DNA of 64,000 nt from Anisodus tanguticus (GCA_034509755.1 CM067546.1:33130383-33194382); one strand, 5' to 3'. Counted from the first letter of the stretch, positions 11,079-22,753 are shown. A program made the numbers and translations. The notes: generated by a model from the letters alone, not told the origin.

Positions 11079-13578
11079 TGTAACGCCCTGTATTTTCGGG
11101 TAGCGGTTGAACTCATAACGTAAGTGAGTAGACCCGGACGCGGGAAAATTTTCGTTGTACTTGTGTATATTAATAAGAGATTAGTATATAGAAGGACGTG
11201 ATCCCGAAATAATTTTGGATTTAGTAAGTGTGACGACGGAGTTTAATAATAATTGTGTATCCCCGAAGAGAGTATAGACTGGTATTTTATAACGGGAATT
11301 ATGATATTGACATAAGAGGATTTTAGTAATCGTCGGGATTTAAATAATTGGAGACCGGAAATTTAATTGTGTGTAATTAATTAATTGTGGGATTAATTAA
11401 TTAAAGAGGGAGACAATATATAGTGAGATTTTATACGTGTCTGTGTTTAAAACGATTTGGGGTGACTAAGCCCCCAAACCGATCGACCGATATCAGCAAC
11501 CATAAGGCCTTCTTTCTCCATTTTATCCATTTCTTCAACTCCATCTCTTCAACCATCGATCCTTCAGTGTGGTCTCTTCATCTCTACCAAATTCCTCCAT
11601 CAAATTCATTTCTAGCAACAAGAGTAAGCTCAGTTGATGGGTTTTCTGAAATTTTCGACCAAAATTGGGGATTTCCGTGAGCTTTCATATAACCAGACGA
11701 AGGAGAAATTCAAGGTGTTCTGGGCTTTGATTCCAGTAGAATCGAAGCCAAAAAATAAGCCTAGAAACTCATAAGCTAAACAAGAAACCTTGAATGCGAA
11801 AGGATTCGGGTGCAAATTGGTTTTGGGTTCTGTTTCTGTTTGTCGGAAGCTGACTCGAGCAAGCGATTTTCCAACGATTCTCATCGCTGTGTTTAAAAGA
11901 GGTAATCTTCCTTGTTCTTAAAGTATATACAAATTCTGAGTTCGATTCTTGCCACTAGTTCTAGGACGATTATCGAAAATGCTAAGTTTGGGTTAATGGG
12001 GCATTCTCGGAATTGTTTGTACGAAATTGGAGGTTGCATGTAGAGTTGTTATACTGTCTTAAAGATTGTAGTAATAAAAGAAGGAGGATTAGGAGGGTTG
12101 GGTGTTTCGCTTTATGTTTAGATTTCTATATAGAAGGAATATAGGTTCTACGCGTTCAAGGTGTTCGCTAGAATGTCCCACTGAATCTGTTTTTAGTATG
12201 TTGAGTCGATTATGATTTAAATCATCTGTATGATGTAGATAAGCATTCATAGGGGCTTACAGGGACCCGTGGAACTTAGATAAATTCGACAACAAGGTTG
12301 AAGTTCTAAAATGAGGCGTACTCTAATATTTAGTTGATTAGTTCGTCTAAGAGGTATGTGAAACCCTTACTTCTTTCTTTTTGGCATGATTTAATGAAAG
12401 TACGGCGGACGTACTTAATTCTTATACAGTTTAATTCCTAAAGAGGATTGTTATGAGAAGTGCCTATGATTTTTTAGCAAAGAGTTTATTATGACATTAT
12501 TATAATGATTTTATTGAGAGTCAAATGATAATTTTTACTTGTGTGTGGTTACTCATGAAATCTACTCGTGCTAAGTGTTACTACTTCACCTCACCGAGTC
12601 CCCGGGCCGGGTTATGTTCGTGCACAGCCTTGCATTTTTCACCGAGTCCCTCACTAGAGGGTCGGGTTACGTAGGATGGATCCATAGATGAGATATGACT
12701 TTACCGAGTCCCAGTATAGGCCGGGTTATGATATGACTTCACCGAGTCCCAATATGGGCCGGGTTATGATATGATTCCACCGAGTCCCGCATTAGTGGGC
12801 TGGGTTACGTTACAGGTATATATATGTATATGGACAGGCATTCATGTTTTCTTGATTTGACTCTCATTTTTATAAGGTACGGTTGTCTTTTATGGTTTAT
12901 GGCACAGTTGGATTTGGATCCTGATTTTTATACAGATCTCTTGTTTTCTGTTAGCTACTTATGATCTCTTTTACAGCTTCATGTTTTACATACTCAGTAC
13001 ATTATTTCGTACTGACCCCCTTTCCTCGGGGGGGCTGCGTTTCATACCCGCAGGTACATATTTTCAATTTGGTGAACCTTAGACCTAGGTTCCTACTCAG
13101 CAGGTTGGGAAGCTCCTTTGATCCAGAGCTTTGTCATTTTGGTACCGAACCTCTTTTAGACTTATGTTTGTATTTAGGGGCACGACTGGGCCCTGTCACG
13201 TCATAGGTCGTTGTTCTTCTTATAGAGGTCTGTAGGCAGTGGTGGGTTGTACTTATGTAAGGGTTATGACTCTGTTTTGGTCAGTCATGTTATTGTATTC
13301 TGTGTTGGGGTGTTCCCATGTATATACGTTACTATCTGGTGGCAGCCTTGTCGGCTTGCTTATTATGTTATATTGGCTAGTTGTGACTCCTCAGGAGACA
13401 AGTACATTCTTGGGTAAAGGTAGCCTTGTCGGCTTGCCTACCCTGGCTTATGTTGTTGTTGCAGTGTTATGCTGTCGGATTTCAGACTCATTAAGTGTTA
13501 GTTGGATTATGTGTGACAGGTTAGTATAATGACGTCATTAGGATGGTTAGTCGCGGCCCGTCGGGTCGGGTCATGACA
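11079..13578 (+). repeat. 5' LTR of element C
   Basis: Starts TGTAACGCCCTG and ends GGGTCATGACA. A hairpin-repeat array lies at 12593-12807, and a TATA-like run GGTATATATATG follows at about 12815. From about 12295 to its end it resembles the LTRs of element D; before that it does not. Small ORFs inside it (for example 12961-13206 and 13239-13529) also occur in D's LTRs, but conserved LTR sequence explains this without coding. Confidence 0.93.
12593..12807 (+). repeat. five-module hairpin repeat array in 5' LTR of C
   Basis: Five copies of a module ACCGAGTCCC - variable core - GGGYYGGGTTA at about 45-65-bp spacing. The cores differ yet keep a short inverted repeat: CCCTC-ACTA-GAGGG in module 2 and CCCA-ATA-TGGG in module 4. 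The array ends a few bases before the TATA-like run, the place of U3 enhancer repeats. Confidence 0.85.
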
Positions 13579-13582
13579 AAAG

Positions 13583-13594
13583 TGGTATTAGAGC
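13583..13594 (+). other. primer-binding site of element C
   Basis: TGGTATTAGAGC, four bases after the LTR end. It differs by one base from the initiator-Met primer site TGGTATCAGAGC that element D carries at the same place. Confidence 0.8.
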
Positions 13595-13783
13595 AGTTAG
13601 TCCTCGGAATGTCTACAGACCGTGTCTAGTAGAGTCTTGCGTATGGGTATGTTGTGCACCATACTTATACGCAGGAGGCTGCCGGACATTTAGGATTGGT
13701 TTCTATTCTTCTTACTCTAAGATCGTGCGATAGAGCTATGTTAGTAGGTTATTCCCTCTCTGACGTATTAATGTATTACAGTT

Positions 13784-13831
13784 ATGCCTCCAAGGAATGT
13801 GACAGCCGCCAGAAGGGCAATACGAATTTGA
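13784..13831 (+). pseudogene. relic of the gag start in element C
   Basis: ATG CCT CCA AGG opens a 15-codon frame (MPPRNVTAARRAIRI) that ends in TGA. It aligns with the gag start of element D (MPPKKATAAQKG at 46470), and the roughly 200-bp leader between primer site and ATG is also similar in both. Nothing recognisable as gag follows. The remnant shows that C arose from a D-like Gypsy element and kept the packaging leader plus the first gag codons. Confidence 0.75.
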
Positions 13832-16800
13832 TGTTATGAGAAACTATCTTACTTGTATACGGGAAGAAATAATTTAAGCTTGGGACATGGAATATTTGAG
13901 ACTCTTAGAATATTAGATAATCGTTGAGAACTTAGATATACAAGGCCTTCTTGAGTAAAATATTTTATGTTTGATCTGGGTTAAAGTACATGGTATATGT
14001 GAAGTCTATTAGTTGTGATGACTCCTTGGTATGCTTATGTTAAAATGAAAAGGAATATGAGATATGCCAAAAACTGGAATTGCTACTGTTGTACATATAA
14101 GGTTTGTTGTCTCTGGAGCAAGTTGTCTGGATAAGTCCTTGAAATTAGTTCAGCAGGTAGTTGATAGTCGTTAACGGGTTGTCCTACTTGTGGATGGGGC
14201 TTAGGAGTAGATGATCCTCTACATGTTGTAATATTACCCTGTTTAAGTTGATGTGTTCCAGCTTTTCTTATGAGTTATGCTATCCATGTTATGTATAAAT
14301 GTATTCTGTCTTGGTCATACTTCTTTCGGAACAGGGTGGTCTATTAATGTCCATGTACAGTATGTGGGTTGAGTATAAATCACTTGTGTTAGGACCTATC
14401 CTTGCCAATTTTGCTCAGTGGAACTACCTCTAAACAGTTAATTAGACTTTCCTAGATATCTTTTATGTTTGATTAAAATTTCCCCCGTAATTGTCTTTGC
14501 GTATCATAATGTAGAATGCAAAATGTTCTAATAACCCAAGCCTGCGTTTTATCTCTTAAATAGGGAATAGACTTGTATGCTAAACATGTTGTCAATAGTT
14601 GCTTAAGGGAGTGGAAAATTGAGTATTTACATAATTCCAGGAATGACTTGCTGCTGCAATAAATGATTTACTTATTTAGTTAACTATTAAACCTTGAATA
14701 TATTATGCCAAGCATTATGTAATAATGTGAATATTGTGGCTATTTGTGACTACTCTATTAATGTCTAGCATGTTCAGTTGATGAAAACACTGTTAGAGTA
14801 TTGTGTGACGATTATTTGTGTGTTAAGTGGTTGTCTTGTTAAGTTTAAGGGTTATTTGACCTTGTATGATCCGTTTAAATGATTGAAGGGCTTAATGTTT
14901 TTATTTATTTATTTATCTGCCTATAATAAGGGAACTAAGATTTAGCATAAGAATGTTGTTATAATTATGATAGGATCACCTAATGACTTTGAAATGGATG
15001 TGTGTCTTGTTTAAGTGCTGTCGTGATCTGAAGGATAGTTTAGAAGCCTATTTGGTGTATGTTTTGTTGGTTAAAGGGTCATATCTATCCTTGGCATGTC
15101 CCAATAGTCTTAGGTGGTCTAATACTCATCTGAACATAACTATTTAAAATAACCTTGTCCCTTCCTCATGTGCATAACTCTGCATCCAGTTTGGTTTGAT
15201 TGTATATGCCCATGTTTTGTATCTATGTGTTGATTAAATCAAACGGTTAAGTCCACCTATTTCCATGTCTGCTACTGCAGTATGTCTACCCCCTTCTCCT
15301 TTTATGTAAATTTGGTAGCTAATATAAGGTCATTTGAGTTTTGATAGGTATCTAAATCACATGTTGAAAAAAAATATGAAAAATGAATATCTGAGTAGTT
15401 CCTCAACTATGTGCATTCCCTTGCTTCTGCCAATTTGGTTAAGTTATTAAGTGAGTAGTGATGAGGATAGCATGGCATGGATTGGCAGGTTGGATTGAAG
15501 TTGGGTTTAGCATGTATGGGTTATTTAAATTAATGTGATGACCAATATATTATTTTGGAAACTGGTTTGGCTATCTATAAGTTGTTTGGTCATATTATCT
15601 ACCTAAAACAAGCGGCACTAATTAAGAACAAGATTAGTTATCCTATTTAACAAAACTTGTCTTATATCGTCTGATATGATAATTTAAAACTAGAAGAGAA
15701 TGAGTTAAGTGGGTTGATATGGTTGAGGTTATGTGATGTTATTTATGATGGGAATTGATAAAGGGTAGCCTATGTGATGATTGTGAATTATGAATATCAC
15801 CTAAATGGTTATATGTTCTTGGGTTAATCAAAAGGAATATGTGGATTTTGTATGTTGATTGATAAGGTTGTTGTATAGTTTGGTGTAATTTTAGTTGAAT
15901 CATGAAATGACTTTTAAACTATTGTATGCATAAGTTAAGCAATAATAACCTTGTTTGGATCGATCTTGGAGTGATTAGTGTTGTTAGAGACAATTCCGAC
16001 TTGATATGAATCTAACCTAAAGTTAGGAGTAACTTATAACTTATTGGTTATAGTAAAAAGACCGGTGTGGCTTCTATTACATTTTTCATATAATTACAAT
16101 GGTAACCCTGGTTGAGTATAAGCTTAGAGAATATGTTGGCTTACTGATTTTGGTTTTTCCATGTGGTATCCAATAATTTGAAATAATGTAGCCTACATGT
16201 GGTCTCCAATGACATGTTTAGCTTCAATTATGACTACATGATGTCCTGTCTGTGCTATTAATATCTTGTTACTTCTATGGATGCATACTGTGATATAAAC
16301 TGGGATTTTTTTTTAAACCAAAGGACTTATTTAGTTTATTATTGGACTTTATGAGCTTAACACTAACCCAAGAGGTTTTGATATGTCCAAAGGGAAGTTT
16401 AGTTCCTAATTTGTTTTCTTAGGTATGTACTTGTTGTATCTATGTTCTTGTAACTTAAACTTTATGTGGTCTGAACTTTGAAGTTATGTTATGAATACCT
16501 AGAAAAGAGTATTTCTGCACCCATTCATGTATCCATGTTATCATTGCCTATGTGTAAACCAATCCACCTAGTTTAAGTGCATGTGTAAGTTAGGAATAAA
16601 AGCTTAGGACCACTATGCTAGTTGACATATGTTCCCAACAAGTTAAAATGATAGGCTTAGGATAATTTCAGCATGCTAGTCTTGAAGAGATGATTCAGAA
16701 AGTTCCCCTGGATCATGTATTTTGCTTCTGTGGACTGTTGGTATGCAGCCTCTTAATGCATCTGTTTTGACCCCTGGATATGCAGACTGTTTATGCTTAA

Positions 16801-18750
16801 AGTAGTGGTAATATGACAGTTTGGGAGCCTGTTTAATTAGATAAAACTGACCAAAGTGAATATATGTGGATGAAGGTGTTGTGGTAGTTTAAAGTTAACA
16901 TGTGCAGTTAAAACAAAGCATGATGTGCTAATTTCAGACTTGTACACATACAGTGTCAGTTAACTTCATGCCTAAAATGTTGTTAAACTCAGCATGGTTA
17001 AGCCCTATTTCTGCATACCTAACTAGAATAGGTTGCATTTAGTTACTTGATTTTATGTTGCCTAAGGACCAGCTTGTTTATGAAATGTCTAGCATGTTTA
17101 GACTAGTCTTGTTGCTGCTGATTAGCTGTTGTTTTGTTGTTGCTACTACCATCCCTGTGGCACTTTAAACATATGGTGTTTCCTCAGTTGTGACAGATAT
17201 TGCTGTTCTTTTTCAATCTCAAATGTCCTGTTTTCAAGCAGTTGTGCTCTCCTAGTTATCTACATTCTTTGTTAAGACTTGTGTGACTCTTAAAATACTG
17301 GATTCTGAGTTATAGTTGCTGCTTGTTTACTAATTGTTGCTACCTGTTGTCTTGATGCCCTGGACTGCTGAAAAATTGGGAAGGGTTGTTGTGCCTTTGA
17401 GGTAATTTGTGGTTATGTGTGGTTGTTATTTTTGCTACACATATAGCCCTATAGGACTGTTCTGTTGTGCTGAAAAAGTTATTGATCTACTGTGCTTTAG
17501 TGCAAGTAATTGCTGCATTTCTGCCTCATTTATAGTTGCTGTTAGGACTGTTTGGTTATGCTTTAAGGCTGTGGTTGTTGTTCCAAAAGGGGACCGGTTC
17601 TTATTTGGTGAGGAGGTTGGTTCCTTGTCGTCCGTGATTCCAATTTCGACATCGATGCCTCGCTCTCCATTAGGTGCTGCATAGTTTAATGGCACTGTTA
17701 TATTGAGCTGGTTGTTGTACATGTTGGTTAGTTTCTAATGTACTTAGCTACTATGTTTATGATGTTGTTTGGTTGCTGTTCTGGCTGCTGTTTTAGTTGT
17801 TATTTTGGCTGTTGTTGAGCTCACCTGCTGCTGTTGGTTGGCTACCATTTTATTCTTTGTTTGGTTGTTGTTTTTGGCTGCTTTGTTTTGCTGCTGTTTT
17901 GTGTTATTTGTTACTGTAATCACTGTTGTCTGTAATTCCAGTTTCTGGTTACTAATGGTTGTGTTCCATTAGTTGAATAATTGTTATTTTCTTATGCAGT
18001 TAGCTACCATGTTTAGCTGTTGTTTGGTTGTTGTTTAAGGTCACTTGTTGCTGATGTTTGGCTGTTATTTAGCTGTTGTTCTGACTGATGTTTTGACTGT
18101 TATTTGAGCTCACTTTCTGCTGTTGTTTGGCTGCTATTTGGCTGTTGTTGGATGTTGTTTTGTTGTTATTTACTACTGTTATCACTGCTGCATTTTGGTG
18201 AAAATTGTTTCCTGCACAAACACATGTTGCTACCTTTATTTTGAGGCAAAGCTGTGGCTGTAAATTCCGGGCAGGGGCAGAGTGAGAATAAGCAGTTGTG
18301 ACTGCTGCACTCTAGCCCAAACCAGTACAAAAAAAAGGGAATGATCAATCAAACTAGTTTAAACAATAACATGATCTGATTTGGCCATGAGATGATAAAA
18401 CAATTGAAGCATGATTAATTGCACTGATGTGTGAACTGTTTTAAATAACTATGTTGCGTATAGAACTCTAAAATTAGGTATTAGGACCTTCTACCTTCTT
18501 TACATATTGCTTGAATTTAAAGAATGTAGTCACCATGTGCTTATTTTGGTTTGCATATGAAATTTGAGTCTATTCTTTAGAAGTAGTCGTAAATTGATAT
18601 GTATCTCCTCACAGTTTAAAGGATAGTCCGAATTAATCCATGAGTGTTTTATCTTCTATTTTTGATGAATTGGAATGACAATTTGTGTATTCTTTTTGTA
18701 TGATATCAAAGGTTAGAAATGTCGTACAGACATTCGAGGACGAATGTTTC
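13832..18750 (+). other. non-coding interior of element C
   Basis: About 4.9 kb without an ORF over 100 codons and without gag, protease, RT, RNase H or integrase motifs. Composition is T/G-rich on the plus strand, most strongly at 17100-18200, where TTGTTGT and GCTGTTG-like words recur. A short patch at 17580-17690 differs in composition. I see no tRNA, snoRNA or host-gene exon that I can name. Confidence 0.75.
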
Positions 18751-18764
18751 TAAGGGGGGGAGGA
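18751..18764 (+). other. polypurine tract of element C
   Basis: AAGGGGGGGAGGA immediately before the 3' LTR, preceded by CATTCGAGGACGAATG. Element D has the same arrangement on its minus strand at about 41467-41515. Confidence 0.85.
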
Positions 18765-21264
18765 TGTAACGCCCCGTATTTTTCGGGTAGCGGTTGAACT
18801 CATAACGTAGGTGAGTAGACCCGGACCCGGGAAAATTTTCATTGTACTTGTGTATATTAATACGAGGATTAGTATATAGAAGGACGTGATCCTGAAATAA
18901 TTTTGGATTTAGTAAGTGTGACGACGGAGTTTAATAATAATTGTGTATCGCCGAAGAGAGTATAGACTGGTATTTTATTACGGGAATTATGATATTGACA
19001 TAAGAGGATTTTAGTAATCGTCGGGATTTAAATAATTGGAGACCGGAAATTTAATTGTATGTAATTAATTAATTGTGGGATTAATTAATTAAAGAGGGGG
19101 ACAATATATAGTGAGATTTTATACGTGTCTGTGTTTAAAACGATTTGGGGTGACTAAGTCCCCAAACCGATCGACCAATATCAGCAACCATAAGGCATTC
19201 TTTCTCCATTTTATCCATTTCTTCAACTCCATCTCTTCAACCATCGATCCTTCAGTGTGGTCTCTTCATCTCTACCAAATTCCTCCATCAAATTCATTTC
19301 TAGCAACAAGAGTAAGCTTAGTTGATGGGTTTTCTGAAATTTTCGACCAAAATTGGGGATTTCCGTGAGCTTTCATATAACCAGACGAAGGAGAAATTCA
19401 AGGTGTTCTGGGCTTTGATTCCAGTAGAATCGAAGCCAAAAAACAAGCCTAGAAACTCAGAAGCTAAACAAGAAACCTTGAATGCGAAAGGATTCGGGTG
19501 CAAATTGGTTTTGGGTTCTGTTTCTGTTTGTCGGAAGCTGACTCGAGCAAGCGATTTTCCAATGATTCTCGTCGCTGTGTTTAAAAGAGGTAATCTTTCT
19601 TGTTCTTAAAGTATATACAAATTCTGAGTTCGATTCTTGCCACTAGTTCTAGGACGATTATCGAAAATGCTAAGTTTGGGTTAATGGGGCATTCTCGGAA
19701 CTGTTTGTACGAAATTGGAGGTTGCATGTAGAGTTGTTATACTGTCTTAAAGATTGTAGTAATAAAAGAAGGAGGATTAGGAGGGTTGGGTGTTTCGCTT
19801 TATGTTTAGATTTCTATATAGAAGGAATATAGGTTCTACGCGTTCAAGGTGTTCGCTAGAATGTCCCATGAATCGTTTTTAGTATGTTGAGTCGATTATG
19901 ATTTAAATCATCTGTATGATGTAGATAAGCATTCATAGGGGCTTACAGGGACCCGTGGAACTTAGATAAATTCGACAACAAGGTTGAAGTTCTAAAATGA
20001 GGCGTACTCTAATATTTAGTTGATTAGTTCGTCTAAGAGGTATGTGAAACCCTTACTTCTTTCTTTTTGGCATGATTTAATGAAAGTACGGCGGACGTAC
20101 TTAATTCTTATACAGTTTAATTCCTAAAGAGGATTGTTATGAGAAGTGCCTATGATTTTTTAGCAAAGAGTTTATTATGACATTATTATAATGATTTTAT
20201 TGAGAGTCAAATGATAATTTTTACTTGTGTGTGGTTACTCATGAAATCTACTCGTGCTAAGTGTTACTACTTCACCTCACCGAGTCCCCGGGCCGGGTTA
20301 TGTTCGTGCACAGCCTTGGATTTTTCACCGAGTCCCTCACTAGAGGGCCGGGTTACGTAGGATGGATCCATAGATGAGATATGACTTTACCGAGTCCCAG
20401 TATGGGCCGGGTTATGATATGACTTCACCGAGTCCCAATATGGGCCGGGTTATGATATGATTCCACCGAGTCCCGCATTAGTGGGCCGGGTTATGTTACA
20501 GGTATATATATGTATATGGACAGGCATTCATGTTTTCTTGACTTGACTCTTATTTTTATAAGGCACGGTTGTCTTTTATGGTTTATGGCACAGTTGGATT
20601 TGGATCCTGATTTTTATACAGATCTCCTATTTTCTGTTGGCTACTTATGATCTCTTTTACAGCTTCATGTTTTACATACTCAGTACATTATTTCGTACTG
20701 ACCCCCTTTCCTCGGGGGGGCTGCGTTTCATGCCCGCAGGTACATGTTTTCAGTTTGGTGAACCTCAGGCCTAGGTTCCTACTCAGCAGGTTGGGAAGCT
20801 CCTTTGATCCAGAGCTTTCTCATTTTGGTACCAAACCTATTTTAGACTTATATTTGTATTTAGGGGCACGACGGGCCCCTGTCCCATCATAGGTCGTTGT
20901 TCTTCTTATAGAGGTCTGTAGACAGTGGTGGGTTGTACTTATGTAAGGGTTATGACTCTGTTTTGGTCAGTCATGTTATTGTATTCTGTGTTGGGGTGTT
21001 CCCATGTATATACGTTACTATCTGGTGGCAGCCTTGTCGGCTTGCTTGTTATGTTATATTGGCTAGTTGTGACTCCTCAGGAGACACGTACATTCTTGGA
21101 TAAAGGCAGCCTTGTCGGCTTGCCTACCCTGGCTTATGTTGTTGTTGCAGTGTTATGCTACCGGATTTCAGACTCATTAAGTGTTAGTTGGATTATGTGT
21201 GACAGGTTAGTATAATGACGTCATTAGGACGGTTAGTCGCGGCCCGTCGGGTCGGGTCGTGACA
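18765..21264 (+). repeat. 3' LTR of element C
   Basis: Same length as the 5' LTR within what I can count, with scattered substitutions concentrated in the first 150 bp (for example CGCCCTG vs CGCCCCG, GGACGCGGG vs GGACCCGGG). It ends GGGTCGTGACA at 21264, directly before the GGTAT target duplication. Confidence 0.93.
20279..20493 (+). repeat. five-module hairpin repeat array in 3' LTR of C
   Basis: Same five modules as in the 5' LTR with single-base changes (for example GGGTCGGG vs GGGCCGGG in module 2, TATAGGCC vs TATGGGCC in module 3). Confidence 0.85.
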
Positions 21265-21269
21265 GGTAT

Positions 21270-21745
21270 CTACTCTCATTTCTTATACGGATGTTGATTG
21301 GGGTGGATGTCCAGATACCCGGCGTTCGACATCTGGTTATTATGTGTTTCTCGGTGATAACTTGGACTCTTGGTCGGCTAAACGACAGGCTATTTTGTCG
21401 CGCTCTAGCGTGGAGGCCGAATATCGAGGGTTGCCAATGTGGTGTCTTAGTCCTGTTAGTTGCGTAACCTCCTCTTAGAGCTTCATTCTCCTATTCGGAA
21501 AGCTACATTGGTCTACTGTGATATATCTCTCGGGGAATCCTGTACAACATCAGCGCACTAAACATATCAAGATGGATATTCACTTTGTTCGCGAAAAGGT
21601 TACTCGTGGATAAATATGTGTCTTACATGTCCCTTCACGTTATCAGATTGATGATATCTTTACTAAGGGTCTTCCCTTGATTCTGTTTGAAGATTTTCGA
21701 GACAGTCTCAACGTACGACAGCCGCCCGCTACGACTGTGGGGGTG
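21270..21745 (+). pseudogene. RNase H end of Copia element B
   Basis: The pol frame of B resumes here after element C: SYTDVDWGGCPDTRRSTSG, then DNLDSWSAKRQAILSRSSVE with EAEYRG, the usual Copia RNase H motifs. Frame disruptions begin near 21430; later pieces (VRQHQRTKH-like and DDIFTKGLP-like) are recognisable only in other frames. The purine tract GTGGGGGTG (21738-21745) leads directly into the 3' LTR. The domain would remove RNA from the RNA:DNA hybrid; this copy is broken. Confidence 0.82.
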
Positions 21746-21913
21746 TGATAGAATATATGTAATTATATTTAGTGATTTGGTAAAGATTGTTAGTGATTTT
21801 TGTATTAGTTAGGTGTATAATTAGTTTCCATAATTGTAGCCTAAAACCATGATTGTACATCATATATATAAGTTATTAGCTAATGAAAATAATCGATGAA
21901 TTATTCTCTTTAA
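21746..21913 (+). repeat. 3' LTR of element B
   Basis: Starts TGATAGAATATATG, matching the 5' LTR at 5487. The right end has decayed (CTCTTTAA where CATTCA is expected), but ATTAG follows at once at 21914-21918, matching the left flank. Confidence 0.82.
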
Positions 21914-22320
21914 ATTAGTACAAATCTTTATTGCCTTTACAGGCTCTTCATTTCGTAGGTAACGTGCCCATGTTATTACTATTCATTATTTGCAATTATT
22001 TACTATAAGAGATATTAATTTTTTGGAGTTTTTTTGGACAAAAAATAAGAAAAAAAATTAAAATTCTGAGAAAAAAGATAAATAATAATGCTAGTCAATG
22101 AGGCATGTCACATCACCGTTCTCTTTCTCAATTTTATAGTTATATATAGAATATAGATGTATAGATTCATGAAATTAAAGGGGGAAATCGAAAAGAAACG
22201 GTTATTTGTACCTCCTATTAAAAGTAAATGAAGCAAAAAACACTATTTAGTACTATAACTTAATTTTTTTCTTTTCCTTCATAATGAATTTATGGTTTAA
22301 AATGTAATCGAATTTCGGAT

Positions 22321-22464
22321 ATATCAAAAGATGACTCTTTATTTTACACTAACAATTCACAATTATATAGTCTTACAATGTGTGCTTAGAATCAGATGTA
22401 TCAAAAGATGACTTTTTGTTTGACATTAATAATTCACAATTATATAGTCTTACAGCGTGTGCTT
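22321..22464. repeat. 77-bp tandem duplication
   Basis: Two diverged copies. ATCAAAAGATGACT at about 22323 recurs at about 22400, and CACAATTATATAGTCTTACA followed by GTGTGCTT is common to both. The period is 77 bp. Confidence 0.8.
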
Positions 22465-22741
22465 CCAATAAGTTAATAAATAACGAAACAAAGTACTTCA
22501 CTATAATTTGTTACTAAAAGAGTAAAGTTTGAATAGAATTATTTGTAGGTTGTCACTTCTTAACACTTAACCATAAGGATAACCTTATTTCAGCCGAAAT
22601 AGAGTATATAAAAAAGACAATTTGAACAGAAAATATAAAGAACAAAAGAGTGAATACCCAGCCAAATTTAAGACATGAAGAACAACAATCTATTTTGAGA
22701 TGAAATACTCACCAGATTGGTGTTCTCAATTAGTGAATATA

Positions 22742-22753
22742 TGGTATCAGGGC
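22742..22753 (+). other. isolated Met-type primer-binding-site-like sequence
   Basis: TGGTATCAGGGC follows AT-rich DNA that could be the end of a decayed LTR. No partner LTR, gag or pol is recognisable next to it, so it is at best a retrotransposon remnant. Confidence 0.35.

Larger units (their letters stand above)
11079..21264 (+). mobile_element. non-autonomous LTR element C (LARD-type), nested in element B
   Basis: Two LTRs of about 2.5 kb (11079-13578 and 18765-21264) flank a 5.2-kb interior that has no gag-pol ORF. GGTAT occurs on both sides (11074-11078 and 21265-21269). The primer site, leader, first gag codons and the purine-tract region match those of Gypsy element D, so C is a Gypsy-derived large retrotransposon derivative that needs proteins from elsewhere. 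By eye the two LTRs differ at only a few percent of positions, suggesting a fairly recent insertion. Removal with one GGTAT leaves B's RT-RNase H frame continuous. Confidence 0.92.
5487..21913 (+). mobile_element. short-LTR Ty1/Copia element B, interrupted by two nested insertions
   Basis: The 5' LTR (5487-5611), Met-type primer site, gag, protease, integrase, RT, RNase H, purine tract and 3' LTR (21746-21913) lie in order on the plus strand. ATTAG occurs on both sides (5482-5486 and 21914-21918). Two insertions account for most of the length: a solo LTR at 8104-9660 and element C at 11079-21264. Subtracting them with their target duplications leaves about 4.67 kb, normal for Copia elements with very short LTRs (Ale/Retrofit-like, inferred). 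Its proteins resemble those of element G. Stops and frameshifts throughout make it non-autonomous. Confidence 0.9.

Noticed and set aside
12961..13529. ORFs in the LTR of C (12961-13206, 13239-13529) that recur in C's other LTR and, in part, in D's LTRs
   Set aside because: The similarity follows from LTR sequence kept for promoter, R and U5 functions; frames contain stops in other copies and no domain is recognisable.
17435..17722. 95-codon minus-strand ORF in the interior of element C
   Set aside because: No recognisable domain; antisense to T/G-rich repeats and probably chance. Only the composition change is reported.
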